In this document: positions 54,811-63,697 of the stretch, piece by piece
Layout of the letters: every line of letters begins with the position of its first letter
Position numbering within the stretch: position 1 is the first letter of the stretch
Source: Vibrio bathopelagicus
GTDB taxonomy: Bacteria; Pseudomonadota; Gammaproteobacteria; Enterobacterales; Vibrionaceae
Assembly: GCF_014879975.1 (NCBI RefSeq)
Contig: NZ_CP062500.1
Coordinates: 1,116,001 to 1,180,000 of the forward strand
Direction: 5' to 3'
Length of the DNA: 64,000 nt
The notes under the pieces: generated by a model
What the model was told of the DNA's origin: nothing
Database searches by the model: none
What the model saw: the letters and a program-made list of their open reading frames with translations, nothing else
Position numbers and translations under genes: made by a program

Positions 54811-55569
54811 ATGTCTCAAGCTGTTTTCCATTTAGGTGTTACTGAAGCAGATCTTAACGGTGCTACTCTTGCGATCATCCCTGGTGATCCTGCTCGTGTA
54901 CAAAAAATTGCAGAAGAGATGGAGAATCCAGTATTTCTTGCTAGCCATCGTGAATACACGCTTTACCGCGCAGAACTAGACGGCAAACCAGTTGTTGTAT
55001 GTTCAACAGGTATCGGTGGTCCATCAACGTCTATTGCTGTAGAAGAGCTAGCTCAACTGGGTGTTCGCACTTTCCTTCGTGTCGGTACTACTGGTGCTAT
55101 CCAACCACACGTAAACGTGGGCGATATGATCGTTTCTACAGGTTCTGTTCGTCTAGACGGTGCTAGCCTGCACTTTGCTCCAATGGAGTTCCCAGCAGTT
55201 GCTGACTTCGAAGTAGCAACAGCAATGAAAGCGGCAGTTGACGAATCAGGTGCAACAGTTCACATGGGTGTAACGGCATCAAGCGATACGTTCTACCCGG
55301 GTCAAGAGCGTTACGACACGTTCTCTGGTCGCGTTGTTAAGCGTTTCCAAGGTTCTATGCAAGAATGGCAAGACATGGGCGTTCTAAACTTTGAAATGGA
55401 ATCTGCAACACTGCTAACTATGTGTGCAAGTTCTGGCCTGAAAGCAGGTTGTGTTGCTGGTGTAATCATCAACCGTACTCAAAAAGAGACGCCTGATCAC
55501 GAAACACTAAAAGTAACAGAAGCTCGTTCAATCAAAGTGGTTGTAGAAGCTGCTCGTAAAATGCTTTAA
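54811..55569 (+). CDS. udp: Uridine phosphorylase
   Basis: A 252-aa nucleoside phosphorylase. It cleaves uridine with phosphate to uracil and ribose-1-phosphate in pyrimidine salvage. Landmarks are the phosphate loop IIPGDPARV, the signature [46 protein letters not shown] with the ribose-binding EMES, and [20 protein letters not shown] precedes the start. Highly biased codon use suggests good expression. Monocistronic, with a CRP-like site upstream and a terminator downstream. Confidence 0.95.
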   Translation: MSQAVFHLGVTEADLNGATLAIIPGDPARVQKIAEEMENPVFLASHREYTLYRAELDGKPVVVCSTGIGGPSTSIAVEELAQLGVRTFLRVGTTGAIQPHVNVGDMIVSTGSVRLDGASLHFAPMEFPAVADFEVATAMKAAVDESGATVHMGVTASSDTFYPGQERYDTFSGRVVKRFQGSMQEWQDMGVLNFEMESATLLTMCASSGLKAGCVAGVIINRTQKETPDHETLKVTEARSIKVVVEAARKML

Positions 55570-55586
55570 GTCTGACTTTAGATTTT

Positions 55587-55620
55587 AAAATGGTCGCATC
55601 GAATGATGCGGCCATTTTTT
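55587..55620 (+). terminator. Terminator after udp
   Basis: AAAATGGTCGCATC pairs with GATGCGGCCATTTT (one G-T pair) around GAAT, then T's. Confidence 0.88.
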
Positions 55621-55695
55621 ATGGGGCAAAGAAATTAAAGGCATAGATAGTTGAAAGATGAAAATAGAGCGAAACAGATAAATGGCTGAAGAACA

Positions 55696-55731
55696 AAAAA
55701 GGCGAATGACTTAATCGTCATTCGCCTTTTT
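55696..55731. terminator. Second, bidirectional terminator for the CARF nuclease gene
   Basis: AAAAAGGCGAATGAC pairs with GTCATTCGCCTTTTT around TTAATC, 43 bases after the nuclease stop (-). Confidence 0.88.
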
Positions 55732-55774
55732 AGATTTACTTAAGAGCGTTCAGCTCTCAAGAGTCTATTGGTTT

Positions 55775-56941
55775 TTAGCACTCTAAATCTTCATCACCAC
55801 CGGCTGCGGTAAACCATGCCGTTAGGTGTGTTTTCAGATCTTTCAATTCGTCAGGGCCAATCAACGCAAGGCCAAGGTCTTCTGCTCGTGTGATGTCATT
55901 ATGACGAAGAGGGCGGAAGCTAACCAGCATGGCACGTGCTTGTAGGCCGCCTAACAGGTCTCTCAGGGATTCCAGCTTGTACAAGGTGTCATCGCCATCA
56001 TCACGCATGCCTTTGGTCTTACATTCGATGATGTGAAGCTTATTGTTCACTACAGAGGCAACATCAAGCTCATTACGAACCTCACGCTCACCCAATTGGC
56101 GATAAACTTGAACATTCAAAGAACGGTCTTGGATGGTTGGCATATCGTCTTGGATTTGCTTCACGGTGCTGTGAACTAAGGTTTCAAGCCATTCACCATT
56201 AGAGAAGCGTCGTGCATCTTCATTGGCAAACGTCAAAATACCGTTTTGGTACGTAGCGATCTTAGCTTCAACTAAATCACTCAGTAGCATGTTGAGTTCA
56301 CGGTAACCTTGTTGTTTCTCAGACAAGCCGACATCGAGTTTCTGTTCTTTACGGCAGGTTGTTGCTAGGTAGTTCAATGTTGCTAAGCCCGGACCTAACT
56401 CTAACGCGTTACTTGCCCAACGTTCGCCCAGCTCATACAGTTTCTGGTCAAGTTGGGGAGACAGCTGTACATCGCTGAATTCACCACGAGCACCAAACAC
56501 CGTTAGGTAGTCGTCGATGGTAATACGGTCTTGCACTTGTGCGTCTTCTTTGCCACTTGGGTATAACCAGCACAGCTTGTCACTGTTCGGTTCAACCACG
56601 AAGATTGGCCAATGATAAGTACGAAATACTTCGTACACAGAAAGTAGGCGGTGACGAAGGCCACAACTCGCGTTGAGTTTCACTTCTTCTCCACGAGCTT
56701 TGAGGTCTTCGGCAAGGGTTTGGATAGAGGCTTTAATCGCAGATGTATTTACGAGGGTTGGAATCTCGAAAAACTCACTGGTAATGTCGCGCTTCTGCAA
56801 AACGCTGTCTAAGCGTTGGTACATACTCACTTGATTCTTGTCGCCGATAAACACGATATGAGTGCTGATCGTTCGGTTATCGAGTAGTGGAGTGATCAAG
56901 CGAATGGGGTCTTGATCGATAATGCCAACATGAACAGCCAT
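55775..56941 (-). CDS. Orphan CARF-domain PD-(D/E)xK nuclease (DUF1887, Card1/Can2-like)
   Basis: A 388-aa protein of the DUF1887 family, very similar to V. cholerae VC1899 as I remember it (crystal structure known). The N-terminal CARF-type Rossmann domain runs to about residue 145. A linker winged helix covers about 160-245. The C-terminal PD-(D/E)xK nuclease has Asp293 in RNELDVASVV and Glu306/Lys308 in IIECKTK, so the catalytic residues are intact. Relatives Card1 and Can2 are cleaved-nucleic-acid effectors activated by cyclic oligoadenylates in type III CRISPR systems. No cas gene or array is present here. The CARF ligand loop reads NASCGLRH at 90-97 rather than the usual NxTGGTK. It lies upstream of an MCP gene, separate transcripts. 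Confidence 0.88.
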   Translation of the reverse strand: MAVHVGIIDQDPIRLITPLLDNRTISTHIVFIGDKNQVSMYQRLDSVLQKRDITSEFFEIPTLVNTSAIKASIQTLAEDLKARGEEVKLNASCGLRHRLLSVYEVFRTYHWPIFVVEPNSDKLCWLYPSGKEDAQVQDRITIDDYLTVFGARGEFSDVQLSPQLDQKLYELGERWASNALELGPGLATLNYLATTCRKEQKLDVGLSEKQQGYRELNMLLSDLVEAKIATYQNGILTFANEDARRFSNGEWLETLVHSTVKQIQDDMPTIQDRSLNVQVYRQLGEREVRNELDVASVVNNKLHIIECKTKGMRDDGDDTLYKLESLRDLLGGLQARAMLVSFRPLRHNDITRAEDLGLALIGPDELKDLKTHLTAWFTAAGGDEDLEC

Positions 56942-57035
56942 ATAAATTCCTTAATAGCGGCTCGCTCATAAAGGTGAAAGAAAAAAACGGGAAGCAGCAA
57001 GCCTTAATAATCATATAATGACAAAGATCATAAAA

Positions 57036-57070
57036 AACAAGGGCAACCCTTGATAAAAGTTGCCCTTGTT
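57036..57070 (-). terminator. Terminator after the MCP gene
   Basis: AACAAGGGCAAC pairs with GTTGCCCTTGTT around an 11-base loop. The minus-strand exit is TTTTATG. Confidence 0.85.
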
Positions 57071-57139
57071 CAAATAGTTACCACTATTGGGTAACTATTC
57101 CCAATATTCTCACTAAATATCTATCAATTTCTCAGCTAT

Positions 57140-59131
57140 CTATAGCTTGAACTGATGAACCAAATCACCTTGTTGATTTGCTAGAATCGTTAGGTTTTGG
57201 CTCGCTTCTGCAATCGATGACATCGCTTGGTAACTTGCATCAGCGATGTGGTTGATGTCTTCGATGTTGCGCGCGATATCGCCAGAAGTTTCACTCTGCT
57301 CAGCAGCTGCTTGAGAGATGTGTGTACTCATGTGGCTGATCTCTAGAATCAATGCTTGGATTTCTTCCATGGCACTGTTCGCACTTGAAGCTTGTTGAAC
57401 CGACATGTCCATATCGCTCATACAACTTTCAATCACGTTGCTTGCGGTTTTCGAGCTTGATTGCAGGTTACTTATCATCGTCTCGATTTCAGACGTTGAT
57501 TGTGTCGTCTTCTGTGCAAGCACTCGAACTTCATCGGCAACCACAGCAAAACCACGACCTTGTTCACCCGCACGTGCCGCCTCGATCGCTGCATTCAGTG
57601 CGAGGAGGTTAGTTTGCTCGGCAATCCCACGGATAACATCGAGAATAGAACCAATCTGGCTACTCATTTGTTGCAACTCACCTACAGCACCTACAGATTC
57701 GGTCAAGCGAACCTCAAGTTGGTTAATGGTGCTGATGTTGGTGTTCATGATTTGACGGCCAGATTCAGAAGCTGATTCCACTTGTTGAACCATGGTTAAT
57801 GAGCTTTGTGCACTGTTTGCCACTTCTTGTACTGAATGAGACATCTCTGTCATCGCAGTCGCTACGGTTGCCGTTTGTTCGCGTTGGCTGTTCAGTTGAG
57901 CCTGCGTTTCTGTAGAAGTTTTTTGGTTGACGCTTGCAGTCTTAGTTAAGTCATCGGAAGCGTCATTCAGCTTCACCAGAATATTGCGTAGATTGTCGGC
58001 CAAGGTGTTGATGTGACGGCTCACACGGCTGAATTCGTTGTCATAACGAATATCGATACGCTGAGTCATATCGCCTTCAGTCAGGCCTTCTAATGTGCCT
58101 AGAATACGAGTTAATGGTTCTCTTACACTGTGTGCAATGTGGTAACCAATCGCGGCTGCAAATACGGTGACAACAATACCAATCGCAATCGCGTTGAATA
58201 ATCCTTTGTCGTAAATACTGCTCGCGTCAGCTAAAGATGCGTTGAGTTGCTCTTCAGCAGTCACGTTGAATGAATCTAATACCGCCATCGCTTGGTCAAC
58301 TTCAACGGCTAGGTTTGCGATGTTGACGTACAGTGCTTGTTTCGCTTGTAGATAGTTGTTGTGTTTGTCGAGTACACCGCCTTTCTGGCCTACGTCTTTG
58401 GTGAACTTCTGAACCGATTCATCGAAGACGTTTTTAAGCGCAGGCAGTTGTGTTGCTAAACCGCGGTATGCGTAGTTTAGATGAGTGACGGCCTTCTTAT
58501 TTTGGTTTACGGCTTTTTGCACGAAGGCAACGTCAGAGCTTGCTAGCGCATCTGAAGTGATAACCTCAGCGTCTTGCAGTTTGATGAAGTAGCTTTTCGC
58601 CATTACTTTTACAGAGATGCTTTTCTGGTCGGCAACGTACTCTTTCATTCCGACTGTTAATTCAGAATGTAAGCGTTGGAAATCACGCGATGCTTTTTGT
58701 ACTTGTTCTTGTGCTTCGAACATCGCCACATAGTTTGTCATCGCTTCTGCGGCTTCAGTAAAGTAGCGCTCTTCCATGGCTCTTAACTGAGTAACACGCT
58801 CAACGAGAGTGATGTTGTCTTCACTCGCGGCTTCTAATCTTCCTAACACTTTAGAGAAAGCGTCTTGTGATTCGGCAAATGTTGAACGCATTGCAGCCAT
58901 ACGTTCAGCGTTTTGTGTGGTTAAGAAGTCTTTGAATGACTTATCAGCAGAAAGCAATTGGACGCTTGTTTGATTTGAAAGCGCAACAAGCGGTAATGAG
59001 GTTTCTGAGACACTCTCAAAGTTTCTGTGTATCTGATTCATGCTGTTCATCATGATGGTTATCGTGACTGCGAACATGATGATGATCAGTGCGAAACCAG
59101 CGTACATACGCTTGATCACAGATCCCTTCAT
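57140..59131 (-). CDS. Methyl-accepting chemotaxis protein
   Basis: A 663-aa chemoreceptor. Helix 1 is at about 10-30 ([19 protein letters not shown]), with a long helical periplasmic sensor of about 270 residues. Helix 2 is near 310-335 ([20 protein letters not shown]), then HAMP (about 336-390) and the signalling domain with the hairpin tip [20 protein letters not shown]. It transmits an external signal to CheA. The sensor region is large and uniformly helical, like helical-bimodular types; its ligand is unknown. AGGGAG precedes the start. It lies next to the CARF nuclease as the corresponding genes do, I believe, in V. cholerae. Confidence 0.92.
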   Translation of the reverse strand: MKGSVIKRMYAGFALIIIMFAVTITIMMNSMNQIHRNFESVSETSLPLVALSNQTSVQLLSADKSFKDFLTTQNAERMAAMRSTFAESQDAFSKVLGRLEAASEDNITLVERVTQLRAMEERYFTEAAEAMTNYVAMFEAQEQVQKASRDFQRLHSELTVGMKEYVADQKSISVKVMAKSYFIKLQDAEVITSDALASSDVAFVQKAVNQNKKAVTHLNYAYRGLATQLPALKNVFDESVQKFTKDVGQKGGVLDKHNNYLQAKQALYVNIANLAVEVDQAMAVLDSFNVTAEEQLNASLADASSIYDKGLFNAIAIGIVVTVFAAAIGYHIAHSVREPLTRILGTLEGLTEGDMTQRIDIRYDNEFSRVSRHINTLADNLRNILVKLNDASDDLTKTASVNQKTSTETQAQLNSQREQTATVATAMTEMSHSVQEVANSAQSSLTMVQQVESASESGRQIMNTNISTINQLEVRLTESVGAVGELQQMSSQIGSILDVIRGIAEQTNLLALNAAIEAARAGEQGRGFAVVADEVRVLAQKTTQSTSEIETMISNLQSSSKTASNVIESCMSDMDMSVQQASSANSAMEEIQALILEISHMSTHISQAAAEQSETSGDIARNIEDINHIADASYQAMSSIAEASQNLTILANQQGDLVHQFKL

Positions 59132-59404
59132 GGCTTTCTCCCTAAATATGCAGACCTAATGTCAGGTCAAAGTAAAACTAACAAAATTGTCAGCATTCTA
59201 TTGAGCTCCACTTACGCATTTTATGACGCACACAACAAAAATAGCCCTTAGTTATAATCAACATGCCATTCTTGAGAGCTAAGGCTAGTTTTCTTTGATT
59301 TGAACGGTGTTTTTTATTAAGCTTTAAAGCGGATTTATTGTGGTTTGTTGCGGCATAGCGCATACTCAAAACATTAAAAAGTAAATGTTTTATCGGAGAA
59401 AAAC

Positions 59405-59755
59405 ATGGCTGAAGAAACCATCTTTAGTAAGATCATTAATAAAGAAATTCCTGCTGATCTGCTATACCAAGACGACTTAGTAACGGCATTCCGTGATATT
59501 AACCCTCGCGCGCCAAGCCATATCCTAATCATCCCAAACAAGCTGATTCCAACAACCAACGATGTTGAAGTCGAAGATGAAGCGATGATGGGACGTATGT
59601 TTACTGTTGCTCGCAAGTTAGCAAAAGAAGAAGGCATCGCAGAAGATGGCTACCGTCTTATCGTGAACTGTAATTCTCACGGTGGCCAAGAGGTTTACCA
59701 TATTCACATGCACCTAGTTGGTGGCCGTCCGCTTGGCCCTCTTTTAATGAGCTAA
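59405..59755 (+). CDS. hinT: HIT-family purine nucleoside phosphoramidase
   Basis: A 116-aa HIT protein. It hydrolyses adenosine phosphoramidates in the cytoplasm. The catalytic triad motif is HIHMH in [17 protein letters not shown], with SHILIIPNK earlier. CGGAG precedes the start. The gene opens the hinT-lipoprotein-ycfL-lpoB-thiK-ycfP cluster. Its last codons (TTA ATG AGC TAA) form the first unit of a tandem repeat that runs on downstream. Confidence 0.95.
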   Translation: MAEETIFSKIINKEIPADLLYQDDLVTAFRDINPRAPSHILIIPNKLIPTTNDVEVEDEAMMGRMFTVARKLAKEEGIAEDGYRLIVNCNSHGGQEVYHIHMHLVGGRPLGPLLMS

Positions 59756-59823
59756 TTAAAAGGCTAATGCGCTAACAAAAAAGTTAATGAGCTTATTAAT
59801 ACAAGTTAATGAGTTAATTAACA
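59744..59823 (+). repeat. Degenerate tandem repeat starting in the last hinT codons
   Basis: Four related units begin TTAATGA or CTAATGC at 59744, 59764, 59784 and 59806 (spacing 20, 20, 22). The consensus is AAGTTAATGAGCTAATTAA. The first unit contains the final hinT codons and stop. It looks like duplication of the hinT 3' end with later drift. Confidence 0.65.
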
Positions 59824-59854
59824 TAAACAGCCAGTTGGAAAATTTGTTGTTTGT

Positions 59855-59991
59855 ATGCCAACTTTAAGTTTTATCTGTTGTCTGAATATCGGCATCACCT
59901 AGGCTGAGCCTAATTAAGCAGGTTAACAACTTGCCTGAGATCCTTTTAACAACACGTTTCATTTTGATAATGAGACACATAAAGTTGGCAT
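59855..59991 (+). promoter_or_regulatory. Leader region with 12-bp inverted repeat before the COG3014-like gene
   Basis: ATGCCAACTTTA (59855-59866) and TAAAGTTGGCAT (59980-59991) are exact complements 113 bases apart. Between them are a small hairpin TAGGCT-G-AGCCTA and a CAGG/CCTG pair. The whole could fold as an RNA leader or carry two operators. Confidence 0.4.
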
Positions 59992-60015
59992 TTTAAACAT
60001 GCACGGAGACGATAA

Positions 60016-61407
60016 GTGAAGCAACAGTTAAGATTCGCTTCCATTGCCCTGTTATCGGCGTTGACCGCGGGTTGTGCGAGTATGTCTGCAGGCAGCCTGT
60101 TCAGTCATTACAGCGCGCAAAACAAAGATATCTATCAAGCAGTAAAATCTGGGGATTATTCAGAGGCTCAACAAGAGTTACCAGATTACGTAGCAGGCGA
60201 CATCCTTGATAACTTTGAAAGAGGCAGAATTAATCTGCTGGATCAAAAGTACCCTGAGAGTAAGTCTTCGTTTGAATTGGCTGATCAGGCAGTAAAAGAT
60301 CAACAAAACAAAGCTGTGATCTCTATTTCAGACAGTGCAACCAGTGTGGGTGCGTTGGCTGTGAATGATAATATTACCGAGTATGTGCCGCCTGATTACG
60401 AGTTAGGCTTTCTTCATCTTTATCTCGGTTTAAATTATCTCAAGAAGAACGATTTAGAAGGTGCGGTGATCGAAATGCGTCGCGCTAACCAAGTTCAAGA
60501 ACAAGCAAAGAAGCAACGTGAAGCTGAATTAGAAAGTGCAGCCAACGATGCGAAGAAGCAGGGTTTGTCTGCCAATGTAGGTAGTATCCTCGCGAATTAC
60601 CCAGACGCGGGTAAAAAGCTGCAGTCAGTACAGAACGCGTATCTGATGTTTTTATCGGGTCTGCTTTATGAAGCTTCAAACGATCTGAACAGCGCCTATG
60701 TAGACTATCGACGTGCTTTGGCTGTGATGCCAGAGAACCAAGAAATTATTGATAGAACGATGGCAACAGCCGCTCGTTTAGGAATGCGACAAGATTTAGC
60801 GACACTTGAAAAACGCTACAAACAATCTTCTAAGATTGGCAACGGTCAAGGTCGCGTGATTGTGCTTCAAGAGCAGAGCGCTGTTCAAGCTATGGACAGT
60901 TGGCGTTTAGATTTACCTATTTATGACAGTCGCGATCAAGGTGCAATATATTCTCTGGCGCTGCCATATTACCCGAGTCAAAACGTAGAGCGTTTTTCTG
61001 CCTTACGAATCAGTGGACAACCGTTACAAGAACATTTGATCACGGATGTAAACGCGATGGCTCAAAACGATTTATCTGAGCGCATGACGAGTATTGTTAT
61101 TCGCCAAGCACTGCGTGTAGTCGCGAAAGATCGTATTCGTAAAGAAGCGACCCAAGGCAACGATGTCGGTAACATTCTGTTCAATGTTTGGAATACCTTT
61201 ACGGAGCAACCAGACACGCGCAGCTGGCAATCTTTACCTGCAGAGATCAAGACCAGCACGTTTGTAGCAAATAGCGGTCAATATACGCTAGAAGCGGGCG
61301 CTAGAACGTATGACTTTGATATTCGAGAAGGGCAGACCACCTTGGTTTGGATTTCTCGACAAGGCAATAACGCAACAATGTGGCATAAACAGCTAGGGAG
61401 GCTGTAA
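60016..61407 (+). CDS. COG3014-like tetratricopeptide lipoprotein
   Basis: A 463-aa lipoprotein. It has a signal peptide with LTAGC (Cys near 20) and a helical TPR-like region (about 35-260) including LGFLHLYLGLNYLKKNDLEG and NAYLMFLSGLLYEASNDLNS. A C-terminal beta-rich part follows. It starts with GTG at 60016 behind GGAGACGATAA. The stop overlaps the ycfL start (TAATG), so the two are translationally coupled. The family commonly lies upstream of lpoB-type genes in Vibrio and is probably linked to PBP1B activation. That role is inferred from position. Confidence 0.82.
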   Translation: MKQQLRFASIALLSALTAGCASMSAGSLFSHYSAQNKDIYQAVKSGDYSEAQQELPDYVAGDILDNFERGRINLLDQKYPESKSSFELADQAVKDQQNKAVISISDSATSVGALAVNDNITEYVPPDYELGFLHLYLGLNYLKKNDLEGAVIEMRRANQVQEQAKKQREAELESAANDAKKQGLSANVGSILANYPDAGKKLQSVQNAYLMFLSGLLYEASNDLNSAYVDYRRALAVMPENQEIIDRTMATAARLGMRQDLATLEKRYKQSSKIGNGQGRVIVLQEQSAVQAMDSWRLDLPIYDSRDQGAIYSLALPYYPSQNVERFSALRISGQPLQEHLITDVNAMAQNDLSERMTSIVIRQALRVVAKDRIRKEATQGNDVGNILFNVWNTFTEQPDTRSWQSLPAEIKTSTFVANSGQYTLEAGARTYDFDIREGQTTLVWISRQGNNATMWHKQLGRL

Positions 61408-61790
61408 TGAAAAAGTGGTTAGTGAGCGTAGCAGCGGTCATCGCTCTGGCTGGTTGTGCTGATAACACAGCAGGCGTAAGGGTTGATAGCCTAACTCAAA
61501 ACGTATTCTTTGGTGACAACGTGCTAGGTAGTAGACTTGTAGTTGATGATATCCGAACTGATCAAATTGATGGTCACACAAGAGGCATTGTTCGTTTAAA
61601 CAGTAACTATAAAGGCGATCAACATATCCTTTATCGTTTCTACTGGTACGACGATGCTGGACTTGAGGTCAACCTAAAGCAAGGCCCTTGGAAGCAAGCG
61701 ATTGTTCGTGGCTTTGAAAGTATTTCGTTGTCGGAAGTGTCGGTAAACCCGAAAGCAACTCAGTTCCGAGTTCAGTTCCGAGAGCAGTAA
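61407..61790 (+). CDS. ycfL: YcfL-family lipoprotein
   Basis: A 127-aa lipoprotein with signal peptide VIALAGC (Cys near 17) and a small beta-sandwich domain (GIVRLNSNYKGDQHILYRFY, then WYDDAGLEVNLKQGPWKQ), the YcfL family layout. Biochemical role unknown; it sits beside lpoB in enterobacteria too. Coupled to the preceding lipoprotein gene. AGG precedes the start. Confidence 0.87.
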   Translation: MKKWLVSVAAVIALAGCADNTAGVRVDSLTQNVFFGDNVLGSRLVVDDIRTDQIDGHTRGIVRLNSNYKGDQHILYRFYWYDDAGLEVNLKQGPWKQAIVRGFESISLSEVSVNPKATQFRVQFREQ

Positions 61791-61933
61791 GCTTTGTGAG
61801 AATAGACATAGTTAAAGTGAGCTCGAGTTAATATCAATTCGATTCGGGCTACAGAAAGCGGATTCATTGATTCGCTAATATAAGAATTTAAGAGTGAGGG
61901 TAACCCCGCTCAGTGATAAGTTGAGGAAACAAA

Positions 61934-62524
61934 ATGAAAAAGAGTGTCATTGCGCTACTAGGTTTAGCGGTTATTTTAGGCGGTTGTTCAAACAAGGTAA
62001 GCTACGGTGATGCACAAGCAGTAGAAACCACAACAATCGATTTCGGTTCAACAGATCTTCAAACGATTGCTGGCGAAATGGTCGATAGTATGATGGCTTC
62101 TGGTTCTGTTTCTTACATCACACGTGAGCAGCGTCCAATCGTATTCGTAGAACGCATCAAGAACAAAACCAGTGAGCACATCGATACTGAGTCAATCACT
62201 GACACCATCAGTACTAAAATGCTGAACTCTGGTAAGTTCCGTTTCGTTGATATGGACCGTGTAGAGTCTGTTCGTGACCAATTGAACTTCCAAAACAATG
62301 ATGAGCTAGTAAATCAAAGTTCAGCAATCCAGTTCGGTAAAATGGTCGGTGCTCAGTACATGTTGTACGGCAACCTATCAAGCATCGTGAAGAAAGACGG
62401 TAGCGATGAAGACGTATACTACAAAATGACCATGCGTCTAATGGATCTTGAGTCTGGCTTAATTGAATGGGCAGATGAGACTGAAATCCGTAAGCAACAA
62501 TCTAAGAGCCTACTGGGTCTTTAA
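61934..62524 (+). CDS. lpoB: Penicillin-binding protein activator LpoB
   Basis: A 196-aa outer-membrane lipoprotein. A signal peptide with ILGGC (Cys near 18) and a short linker lead to the globular LpoB domain (about 60-190: PIVFVERIKNKTSEHIDTES, KFRFVDMDRVESVRDQL, GAQYMLYGNLSSIV). It crosses the peptidoglycan to activate PBP1B. The linker is much shorter than in E. coli LpoB. TTGAGGAAAC precedes the start. A 143-base gap from ycfL contains a weak hairpin, so it may have its own promoter. Confidence 0.92.
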   Translation: MKKSVIALLGLAVILGGCSNKVSYGDAQAVETTTIDFGSTDLQTIAGEMVDSMMASGSVSYITREQRPIVFVERIKNKTSEHIDTESITDTISTKMLNSGKFRFVDMDRVESVRDQLNFQNNDELVNQSSAIQFGKMVGAQYMLYGNLSSIVKKDGSDEDVYYKMTMRLMDLESGLIEWADETEIRKQQSKSLLGL

Positions 62525-62667
62525 TTTCGCTTATTTGCCAACTATGCGCAGCCAGCTTTGACAGTGTCTAGTTTTGGCAGCGCTTAATCTTGAATACGCT
62601 TGATCTTGAGCTTGGCAGTGTATAGCTTGGTCACACGCCAATGCAGTACATGATGCACTGTTAATGA

Positions 62668-62700
62668 AGAGACACTGGCTTTTGGTCAGTGTCTTTTTTT
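62668..62700 (+). terminator. Terminator after lpoB
   Basis: AGACACTG pairs with CAGTGTCT around a 9-base loop, then seven T's. Confidence 0.85.
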
Positions 62701-62734
62701 GTAGGGAAATGGAAACGTTTATAAGGAATGAGCA

Positions 62735-63589
62735 ATGGCAATTTTTTCTTGGTCTGAGGCTAAGCTTCTTGATACCAGTTTGAGTTCGTTGGATGGTTAC
62801 TTTTCTGAGCCACCAGTTAGAGCGCAGACGCTGACAGGCGGTTTGACTAATCGATGTTGGAAATTGGTGTTAGCCGATGGCACTGCCTATGTTTGGCGAC
62901 CAATCACACCGATTACCAAAGCGTTCCTTATCTCTCGTCATGAAGAGTATCAAGTGCTCTCTGCAATTGAGCGTCTAGGTATTGCTCCAAGTCCGATAGT
63001 GGTCAATGAGCAAGGCTTGTTGGTTGAATGGATTGCGGGTGAGACTCTTTACGAAGGCTTAGAGCTTGATGATTTGTTGAAGACGCTGATCTCGGTGCAT
63101 TTGGTTAATACTGCACGATTGCCGCTCCAACCGTTCAGTTTCACAGCGCGAGTCGATCATTACTGGCTCCAACTAGATGCGATTCATAAGACTGAAATCT
63201 GCACCAAGATTTATCAAGAGTGGCGCGTGGCTCCAAGTATCCCAGGTGTTGATCTGTCTTTGTGTCATTTTGATTTAGGTGGTTATAACCTAGTGAGAAA
63301 TATCGATGGGATTAAAATTATTGATTGGGAATATGCAGCGTTAGCAGATCCAAGGCTCGACTTGACCTTAACGATTGCGGTTGCTGATGTGCCAGTTATC
63401 GAAGCGGTCAATAAGTACTGCCAGCTAAGAGGGATTCATAATGTTCAGCCCTGGCTTGATGGCGTAGAGGCTTGGTTGCCGCGAAGTCGAATGATGGCCA
63501 TGTTGTGGTATTTACTGGCACATCAACTCTGGGGCGATGAAAGTTATCTGCGCGAAGCTGAGTTATTGAGTCACACTTTCTGTCGCTAG
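62735..63589 (+). CDS. thiK: Thiamine kinase-like phosphotransferase
   Basis: A 284-aa protein of the APH/choline kinase fold, equivalent by position to E. coli thiK (ycfN). The nucleotide/catalytic motifs are visible: GGLTNRCWKLVLADG at the N-lobe, the catalytic loop CHFDLGGYNLV (Asp and Asn) and the metal-binding IDWEYAALADPRLDL. It should phosphorylate thiamine in salvage. AAGGAA precedes the start. The catalytic loop has Phe-Asp-Leu-Gly-Gly-Tyr where NDLxxxN is common, so another small alcohol substrate is possible. Confidence 0.82.
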   Translation: MAIFSWSEAKLLDTSLSSLDGYFSEPPVRAQTLTGGLTNRCWKLVLADGTAYVWRPITPITKAFLISRHEEYQVLSAIERLGIAPSPIVVNEQGLLVEWIAGETLYEGLELDDLLKTLISVHLVNTARLPLQPFSFTARVDHYWLQLDAIHKTEICTKIYQEWRVAPSIPGVDLSLCHFDLGGYNLVRNIDGIKIIDWEYAALADPRLDLTLTIAVADVPVIEAVNKYCQLRGIHNVQPWLDGVEAWLPRSRMMAMLWYLLAHQLWGDESYLREAELLSHTFCR

Positions 63590-63697
63590 GATCACGTTTA
63601 GGAAGTGAAAAATATAATTTCGTTGGTGTTCCCTTTAAAACCTTATTTTTCATGTTAGATTAATTAAAACGTACCAATATTCAACAGGGAGGTACTA

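Noticed and set aside
55570..59400. A CRISPR array or cas genes near the CARF nuclease
   Set aside because: No regularly spaced direct repeats of 23-37 bases and no Cas-like protein are seen near the nuclease or elsewhere in the window.
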